Under the pieces are notes generated by a model. The model had not been told where the DNA came from. It made no database searches and saw only the letters and a list, made by a program, of their open reading frames with translations. The translations under genes and the position numbers were made by a program. This document shows positions 1-5,393 of a DNA stretch of 5,393 nucleotides, piece after piece; within the stretch, counting starts at the first letter, position 1; the number at the start of each line of letters is the position of its first letter. Source of the stretch: Acidobacteriaceae bacterium (GTDB taxonomy: Bacteria; Acidobacteriota; Terriglobia; Terriglobales; Acidobacteriaceae); NCBI GenBank assembly GCA_003140785.1, contig PLKY01000366.1:1-5393 (forward strand). The letters are read 5' to 3'.

Positions 1-1
1 T

Positions 2-570
2 CCGCAGGAATTTACCAAACACGGAGTTGCGCTCGCCACAGCCCGGGCCGGCAACGTAATCGGCGGTGGAGACTGGTCGGAAGACCGCCTCATTCCAGAC
101 ATGGTTCGCGCATTCTCATCCAATCGCCCAGTTGCGATCCGCAATCCGCAAGCCGTGCGTCCCTGGCAGCATGTGCTCGAGCCGGTCGCGGGGTACGTGC
201 ACCTCGCCGAGCGCCTTTGGGACGATCCTGAGAACTTCGCTTCCGCTTGGAACTTTGGTCCCGAGTTCAACGACACTATCTCCGTCGGAGAAATCGTGAA
301 GACCTTCGCGGAATTTTGGGGCAATGGCGCGAGTTGGGATTTTGATTCCACGCCGCAGCCTCACGAAACCGGCATGTTGCGCCTCGACTGCTCTAAGGCT
401 GCGCGCGAACTTGGTTGGACACCGCGTCTCAATATCCGCCAAGCTCTCTCGCTGACAGCGAAATGGTACCAGGAGTTTCTCCACGGGACCGACATGCTCC
501 GTTTCACAAACCATCAAATTGATTCGTACCGTGAGATCCGAGGTTCTCTCTCCGGGGCGATGCAGGCACA

Positions 571-574
<4 letters not shown>
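2..574 (+). CDS. rfbG: CDP-glucose 4,6-dehydratase, C-terminal part (5' end outside window)
   Basis: This is the C-terminal 190 codons of an extended short-chain dehydrogenase/reductase. The frame is open from base 2, with no start inside the window. Family members are about 355-360 residues, so roughly the N-terminal half is missing, including the NAD-binding GxxGxxG and the catalytic YxxxK. Diagnostic RfbG segments are visible: ARAGNVIGGGDWSEDRLIPD (fragment residues 14-33), RPWQHVLEP (53-61), WNFGP near the middle, and LGWTP near the end. The GGGDW and PWQHVLEP blocks separate this group from dTDP-glucose dehydratases such as RfbB at the other end of the window. The enzyme is cytosolic. 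It oxidises, dehydrates and re-reduces CDP-D-glucose to CDP-4-dehydro-6-deoxy-D-glucose using bound NAD+. Its stop codon overlaps the start of rfbH by ATGA, and RfbH uses its product, which supports the assignment. Truncation is by the window edge; no frameshift is seen. Confidence 0.93.
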
Positions 575-1911
<1,337 letters not shown>

Positions 1912-1926
1912 CGACGTTCCACACAA
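1912..1926. other. 15-bp convergent intergenic gap between rfbH and rfbD
   Basis: These 15 bases are the only clearly non-coding DNA in the window. They separate the TAG of rfbH (+) from the TGA of rfbD (-). No GC-rich hairpin followed by a T-run is visible on either strand here or just beyond. Transcripts from the two sides must therefore either end by a factor-dependent mechanism or run into the opposing gene and form antisense RNA. That last point is inference. Confidence 0.8.
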
Positions 1927-2847
1927 TCACTTGGAAAAATTTGGATCTTCCGTCTTCAGCTGATCAATGACGGCATCCAACGCGGATTCCCACCTGGAAA
2001 GCTGGATTCCAAAGCAATCGCGAAGTTTCGCGTTGGACAAGACCGAATTCCGCGGCCGTTTCGCCGGAGTCGGATACTCGCTCGTTCCAATCGGATTCAC
2101 AACTGGAGACCTTCCGTGCAGCAGAGATTGCGCGCGTGCAAAAATCGCTTCGGCAAACCCGCACCACGATACTGAACCGCCGCACGTCATGTGGTAAATG
2201 CCGGACCAGCGTTCAGCATTCCCAAATCTACCGTCCATCACGCCATCAACGATGGAACGCGTCGCATGGGCCAATTCAAGCGTAGTCGTCGGCGCTCCGA
2301 TTTGGTCATCGACAATATTCAGCCGATCCCGTTCCCGGCCAAGACGAAGCATCGTGTGCAGAAAATTGTTGCCCTGCGCGCCAAATACCCAGCTCGTCCG
2401 AAAGATAAGGACCCTACCCCCGATTCGCGTGATGGCTTTCTCGCCTACCAGCTTACTTGCTCCGTAAACACTGAGTGGGTTCGGCGTGTCTGTCTCTTCC
2501 CAAGCTCCCGCTTTTGACCCGTCGAATACATAATCTGTCGAATAGTGAACCAACAGGGCACCAAGGCGCATAGCTTCTTCAGCCAGCACTTCGGGGGCGC
2601 GCGCATTTACGGCCATTGCAAGAATTGGCTCGGATTCAGCTCGGTCCACCGCCGTATAGGCTGCCGCGTTGAGGATGATATCCGGTGCTGTGTTACGGAC
2701 AAACCTGCGCACCTGCTCGTGGTCCGCAAGATCTACAGAATCACGCCCGCATGTTAGGATTTCGCCGGCGCCCGAGAAGCTCAGCTGAAGCTGACGCCCT
2801 AGCTGTCCCGCCGATCCAAGGATGAGCACGCCGGGACCTGGACTCAT
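1927..2847 (-). CDS. rfbD: dTDP-4-dehydrorhamnose reductase
   Basis: This enzyme, also called RmlD, catalyses the last step of dTDP-L-rhamnose synthesis: NAD(P)H reduction of the C4 keto group of dTDP-4-dehydro-L-rhamnose, in the cytosol. The protein is 306 residues, normal for the family (about 290-305). It shows the Rossmann glycine motif GSAGQLG (11-17), AAAYTAVDRAE (61-71), HYSTDYVFDG (101-110) with catalytic Thr104/Asp105, and the YxxxK pair Y128/K132 in VYGASKLVGE. It also has FRTSWVFG (149-156) and the C-terminal substrate-binding block YPTPAKRPRNSVL (258-270). The ATG is preferred because it forms an ATGA overlap with rfbC. An in-frame GTG at codon 7, just before the first beta strand, is an alternative. 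The nearest purine-rich site on the minus strand (GAGG, complement of 2861-2864) is 13 nt away, rather far, which suggests translational coupling. It is the last gene of the operon and converges on rfbH. Confidence 0.96.
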   Translation of the reverse strand: MSPGPGVLILGSAGQLGRQLQLSFSGAGEILTCGRDSVDLADHEQVRRFVRNTAPDIILNAAAYTAVDRAESEPILAMAVNARAPEVLAEEAMRLGALLVHYSTDYVFDGSKAGAWEETDTPNPLSVYGASKLVGEKAITRIGGRVLIFRTSWVFGAQGNNFLHTMLRLGRERDRLNIVDDQIGAPTTTLELAHATRSIVDGVMDGRFGNAERWSGIYHMTCGGSVSWCGFAEAIFARAQSLLHGRSPVVNPIGTSEYPTPAKRPRNSVLSNAKLRDCFGIQLSRWESALDAVIDQLKTEDPNFSK

Positions 2848-3389
2848 GCAAAGATCTCAGCCTCGCGAAACGGCACACCGACCTGATCCTTCCCGGAAAC
2901 GATGGCCTCTCCTTCGCCGACCGGCCACGGAATCGCCAGATCCGGATCGCTCCAAAGAATCGTTCTTTCGCCGGTGGGCGAGTAATAGTCAGTCGCCTTG
3001 TAAGCAAAACCGGCAATCTCAGTCAACGCCAGAAACCCATGGCCAAATCCGGCGGGAATCCATGCCATTCGCCCGCTCTCGCCGTCCAGCTCTACTGCGA
3101 TATGCTTCCCATAAGTGGTCGAGCTGCGGCGAAGATCCACAATTACATCAAGTACTGCACCGTGGGTAACTCGCACTAGCTTCCCTTGCGGCTGAGTTAT
3201 CTGATAGTGAATACCACGAAGAACATTCTTCTTCGAAAGTGAGAAATTATCCTGCACCCATGTCGTCGGCAGCCCCGCTTGCCCCATCGCGCGTAGATTC
3301 CATGTCTCCAGAAAGGCTCCGCGATTGTCGCGATAGACATCCGGCGTTAAGATGAGCACACCTCCTAAGACGGTTTCCTCAGTCTTCAT
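2844..3389 (-). CDS. rfbC: dTDP-4-dehydrorhamnose 3,5-epimerase
   Basis: This is RmlC, a cupin-fold epimerase that inverts C3 and C5 of dTDP-4-dehydro-6-deoxy-D-glucose to give dTDP-4-dehydro-L-rhamnose. Its 181 residues match the usual 180-185. Visible landmarks are DNRGAFLETW (21-30), QDNFSLSKKNVLRGIHYQ (46-63), PQGKLVRV (67-74), WIPAGFGHGF (110-119) and FAYKATDYYSP (128-138). By comparison with the Salmonella enzyme, H61 and D168 would form the base dyad (His63/Asp170 there), Y130 the acid (Tyr133), and R58 and K70 would hold the substrate. Y130 indicates a true 3,5-epimerase. The start overlaps the rfbA stop by ATGA and its stop overlaps the rfbD start the same way. A GGAG lies 11 nt upstream of the ATG. 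Confidence 0.96.
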   Translation of the reverse strand: MKTEETVLGGVLILTPDVYRDNRGAFLETWNLRAMGQAGLPTTWVQDNFSLSKKNVLRGIHYQITQPQGKLVRVTHGAVLDVIVDLRRSSTTYGKHIAVELDGESGRMAWIPAGFGHGFLALTEIAGFAYKATDYYSPTGERTILWSDPDLAIPWPVGEGEAIVSGKDQVGVPFREAEIFA

Positions 3390-4282
3390 TGCTCGTCCAT
3401 CTCCGGTAAGTAACTCGGCTCATGCCGCAGCGACAATAGGTACTGGCCATATCCACTCTTGAGCACTGGCTGAGCTAACTTCTCAACTTGTTCAAGGCTA
3501 ATATATCCGAGACGAAACGCGATTTCCTCCAGGCACGCAATCTTCAACCCTTGACGCCTCTGGATTGTCTGAATGAAGAGTCCCGCATCGAATAAAGAAT
3601 CGTGTGTGCCCGTATCCAGCCACGCCATCCCCCGGCTCAGCACTTCCACCTTGAGGGAACCGGCCATAAGATAGAGGCGATTCAGGTCTGTAATCTCAAG
3701 TTCGCCTCGATGACTCGGCTTCAATGAAGAAGCCAACTTCACCACCTCTTTGTCATAGAAATAAAGGCCAGTGACCGCATAACGCGACTTAGGCGATTCC
3801 GGCTTCTCTTCAATGCTGACCGCATGGCCTCGATCGTCAAACTCCACCACGCCATAGCGCTCAGGATCGTGCACCGGATATGCAAAAACAACGGCTCCGT
3901 GCTGCACTTTTGACGCGCGCTTTAAGTGACCAGAAAGCGATTGGCCATAGAAAATGTTGTCGCCAAGAATCAACGCGCTCGTATCGTCCCCAATAAAGTC
4001 GCGCCCGATCAAGAAAGCCTGTGCCAAGCCGTCTGGACTCGGCTGAACAGCATAACTTAGATTGATTCCCCAACGCGAACCATCTCCCAATAACTCCACG
4101 AAGCGCGGCGTATCTTGCGGAGTAGAAATAATTAAGATATCGCGCAACCCGGCTAACATCAGCGTGCTAAGCGGATAGTAGATCATTGGCTTGTCATAAA
4201 CCGGAAGTAGCTGCTTGATCACGGCATTTGTTACTGGATAGAGGCGGGTCCCGGATCCGCCCGCAAGAATAATCCCTTTCAT
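3386..4282 (-). CDS. rfbA: glucose-1-phosphate thymidylyltransferase
   Basis: This is RmlA, the first step of the pathway: it joins alpha-D-glucose-1-phosphate and dTTP into dTDP-glucose and pyrophosphate. In studied enzymes it is feedback-inhibited by dTDP-L-rhamnose. The 298-residue length is standard (about 290-300). The nucleotidyltransferase signature GGSGTRLYPVT is at 8-18, with R13 and K23 (IKQLLPVYDKPM) as the catalytic basic residues. QPSPDGLAQAF (80-90) contacts base and sugar. D108 in LILGDNIFYG and D223 in WLDTGTHDSL are the expected magnesium ligands. ERYGVVEFD (141-149) and EEKPESPKSRYAVTGLYFYD (158-177) complete the sugar-binding part. The C-terminal region from about 250 (LEEIAFRLGYIS) is the helical segment of the tetrameric dTDP-glucose enzymes and distinguishes it from UTP- or CTP-using relatives. 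The start overlaps the rfbB stop by ATGA and has a strong Shine-Dalgarno (AAAGGA, 7 nt upstream). Confidence 0.97.
   Translation of the reverse strand: MKGIILAGGSGTRLYPVTNAVIKQLLPVYDKPMIYYPLSTLMLAGLRDILIISTPQDTPRFVELLGDGSRWGINLSYAVQPSPDGLAQAFLIGRDFIGDDTSALILGDNIFYGQSLSGHLKRASKVQHGAVVFAYPVHDPERYGVVEFDDRGHAVSIEEKPESPKSRYAVTGLYFYDKEVVKLASSLKPSHRGELEITDLNRLYLMAGSLKVEVLSRGMAWLDTGTHDSLFDAGLFIQTIQRRQGLKIACLEEIAFRLGYISLEQVEKLAQPVLKSGYGQYLLSLRHEPSYLPEMDEQ
3401..3404 (-). promoter_or_regulatory. probable Shine-Dalgarno of rfbC
   Basis: The minus strand has GGAG 11 nt upstream of the rfbC ATG, inside the rfbA 3' end. The spacing is slightly long, so initiation probably relies partly on the ATGA overlap with rfbA. 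Confidence 0.45.
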
Positions 4283-5361
4283 TGGGCAATCCTTTCGTCG
4301 TAATTCCGCCGAATCCAGTCCTTATATGCCCCGGTGCGCACGTTTTCAATCCAGCCGGCGTTCTTCAAATACCAGGCGACAGTCTTTCTTAACCCGCCTT
4401 CAAACTCCTCGGCCGGACGCCATCCCAGTTCGCGTTCTATCTTAGTGGCGTCTATCGCATAGCGGCGATCATGCCCCGGTCGATCTGTGACATACGTGAT
4501 GAGCTTCCTACGCGTTCCGATTTCAGAATTCGGACTCATTTCGTCAACCAGATCGCATATCGCCGTAACAACGTCGATGTTCTTGCGCTCGCTATTCCCG
4601 CCGATGTTGTAGGTCTCTCCTACGCGGCCTCGCTCAAGCACGGAACGAATTGCCGCGCAGTGGTCCTCCACATACAACCAATCGCGCACGTTGCGGCCGT
4701 CTCCGTAGACGGGCAGAGGCTTGCCCTCAAGCGCGTTCAGAATCATGAGAGGAATTAGTTTTTCGGGGAACTGATACGGACCATAGTTATTTGAGCAGTT
4801 AGTCGTGAGCACCGGCAGGCCGTACGTATGGTGATACGCTCGCACCAGGTGATCCGAGGCAGCCTTCGATGCAGCATAGGGGCTGTTCGGCGCGTAGGCC
4901 GTGGACTCCGAGAACGGAGGATCTTCCGGTCCAAGAGTTCCATAAACTTCGTCTGTCGATACGTGCAAAAAGCGAAATGCCTGCCTACCCGTTGAATCTA
5001 GCTGCAACCAATATGTTTTCGCTTGCTCCAGCAAGTTGAGCGTGCCCTGCACATTGGTGCGGATGAATGCACCGGGATCGGCAATCGAGCGGTCCACGTG
5101 ACTTTCCGCGGCAAAATGGACGATCGCCCGCGGCCGATGCTCGCGCAAGAGCGAAGCCACATGTTCGGCATCGCAGATATCTGCGCGCACCAACTGATGC
5201 CTTCGGTCGCTCTTTAGAGGTTCAAGGTTCTCTGCATTCCCGGCATAGGTGAGCGCATCCAGGTTCACGAGCGCCATACCTGCGTTCTTGAACCACTGCA
5301 GCACAAAGTTCGAGCCGATAAACCCCGCCCCGCCCGAAACAATAATTGTCTTCCCGCTCAT
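4279..5361 (-). CDS. rfbB: dTDP-glucose 4,6-dehydratase
   Basis: This is RmlB, an extended SDR that converts dTDP-D-glucose to dTDP-4-dehydro-6-deoxy-D-glucose with tightly bound NAD+, the second step of rhamnose synthesis. The 360-residue length matches characterised RmlB (about 350-361). In order it has GGAGFIGSNFV (10-20), DALTYAGN (35-42), HFAAESHVDRSI (82-93), VSTDEVYG (134-141) with catalytic Thr136/Asp137/Glu138, and Y162/K166 in PYAASKAASD. These are followed by NNYGPYQFPEKLIP (191-204), RNVRDWLYVEDH (223-234) and TDRPGHDRRYAID (302-314). The D-E pair after Thr136 and the YQFPEKLIP block are specific to dTDP-glucose dehydratases, which separates it from UDP-galactose epimerases and from the CDP-specific RfbG at the other end. 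The ATG has a good Shine-Dalgarno (GAGGTG, 8 nt upstream) and appears to overlap an upstream stop codon. It is the first rhamnose gene of the operon. Confidence 0.97.
   Translation of the reverse strand: MSGKTIIVSGGAGFIGSNFVLQWFKNAGMALVNLDALTYAGNAENLEPLKSDRRHQLVRADICDAEHVASLLREHRPRAIVHFAAESHVDRSIADPGAFIRTNVQGTLNLLEQAKTYWLQLDSTGRQAFRFLHVSTDEVYGTLGPEDPPFSESTAYAPNSPYAASKAASDHLVRAYHHTYGLPVLTTNCSNNYGPYQFPEKLIPLMILNALEGKPLPVYGDGRNVRDWLYVEDHCAAIRSVLERGRVGETYNIGGNSERKNIDVVTAICDLVDEMSPNSEIGTRRKLITYVTDRPGHDRRYAIDATKIERELGWRPAEEFEGGLRKTVAWYLKNAGWIENVRTGAYKDWIRRNYDERIAQ
4290..4295 (-). promoter_or_regulatory. Shine-Dalgarno of rfbA
   Basis: The minus strand reads AAAGGA, then 7 nt, then the rfbA ATG. 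This is a good match to the anti-Shine-Dalgarno and optimal spacing. It lies inside the rfbB 3' end and supports the chosen start. RfbA can therefore be initiated independently as well as by coupling. Confidence 0.75.
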
Positions 5362-5393
5362 CTCGTCGGCACCTCGCTGCCATCCACGTCAAA
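5358..5393 (-). CDS. probable 3' end of an unknown upstream gene in the rhamnose operon
   Basis: On the minus strand a frame stays open from the window edge for 11 codons, reading FDVDGSEVPTR, and ends at a TGA that shares the ATGA tetranucleotide with the rfbB start. An 11-codon open frame is not significant alone. It is called because every other same-strand junction in the window has this ATGA overlap. The short tail allows no family assignment. If real, the operon starts further upstream and its promoter is outside the window. Confidence 0.45.
   Translation of the reverse strand, partial: FDVDGSEVPTR
5370..5375 (-). promoter_or_regulatory. Shine-Dalgarno of rfbB
   Basis: The minus strand reads GAGGTG, a perfect six-base match to the 16S complement, 8 nt before the rfbB ATG. 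It confirms that start, and the GGAGFIG motif then begins at residue 10 as in other RmlB proteins. Confidence 0.75.

Noticed and set aside
2191..2517. A 108-codon plus-strand frame within rfbD.
   Set aside because: It is antisense to the conserved middle of RmlD, with no motif and no convincing ribosome binding site.
2822..3169. A 115-codon plus-strand frame across the rfbC/rfbD junction.
   Set aside because: It runs antisense to the conserved RmlC catalytic region and has low-complexity Arg/Ser/Pro composition.

Overview
The window is a densely coding stretch of a bacterial surface-polysaccharide (O-antigen, exopolysaccharide or capsule type) locus. It holds parts of two nucleotide-sugar pathways that face each other head-on. 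Every gene is recognisable from conserved family motifs. Base composition looks moderately GC-rich, the codon use is ordinary bacterial, and Shine-Dalgarno sites of the GGAG/GAGGTG type are present. CDP-3,6-dideoxyhexose enzymes are known mostly from LPS O-antigen loci, so a diderm (Gram-negative) host is the likeliest reading. The phylum cannot be fixed from these housekeeping-like sugar genes. An acidobacterial or proteobacterial source would fit, but that is a guess.

Left part, + strand (1-1911): the C-terminal half of rfbG (CDP-glucose 4,6-dehydratase), then a complete rfbH (CDP-4-dehydro-6-deoxyglucose 3-dehydratase, the iron-sulfur/PMP enzyme E1). The two overlap by ATGA. Together they convert CDP-glucose to the 3-deoxy intermediate from which CDP-linked 3,6-dideoxyhexoses (paratose, abequose, tyvelose, ascarylose) are made. 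The CDP-glucose synthase (RfbF), the E1 reductase (E3/RfbI type) and the final reductase/epimerase are not in the window.

Right part, - strand (5361 down to 1927): a complete dTDP-L-rhamnose operon in transcription order rfbB-rfbA-rfbC-rfbD. It encodes all four enzymes that turn glucose-1-phosphate plus dTTP into dTDP-L-rhamnose. Each internal junction is a 4-bp ATGA overlap. The last 11 codons of a further upstream gene probably overlap rfbB in the same way at the right edge, so the operon promoter lies outside the window.

The two arrays converge with only 15 bp between the stop codons of rfbH and rfbD and no visible hairpin terminator. There is no non-coding stretch of any size, and I see no RNA genes, mobile elements, repeats or CRISPR. 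The gene content is well described. The points of interest are the convergent architecture, the uniform ATGA coupling and the fully conserved E1 cofactor residues without a reductase partner in view. I found no evidence of a new biological system.
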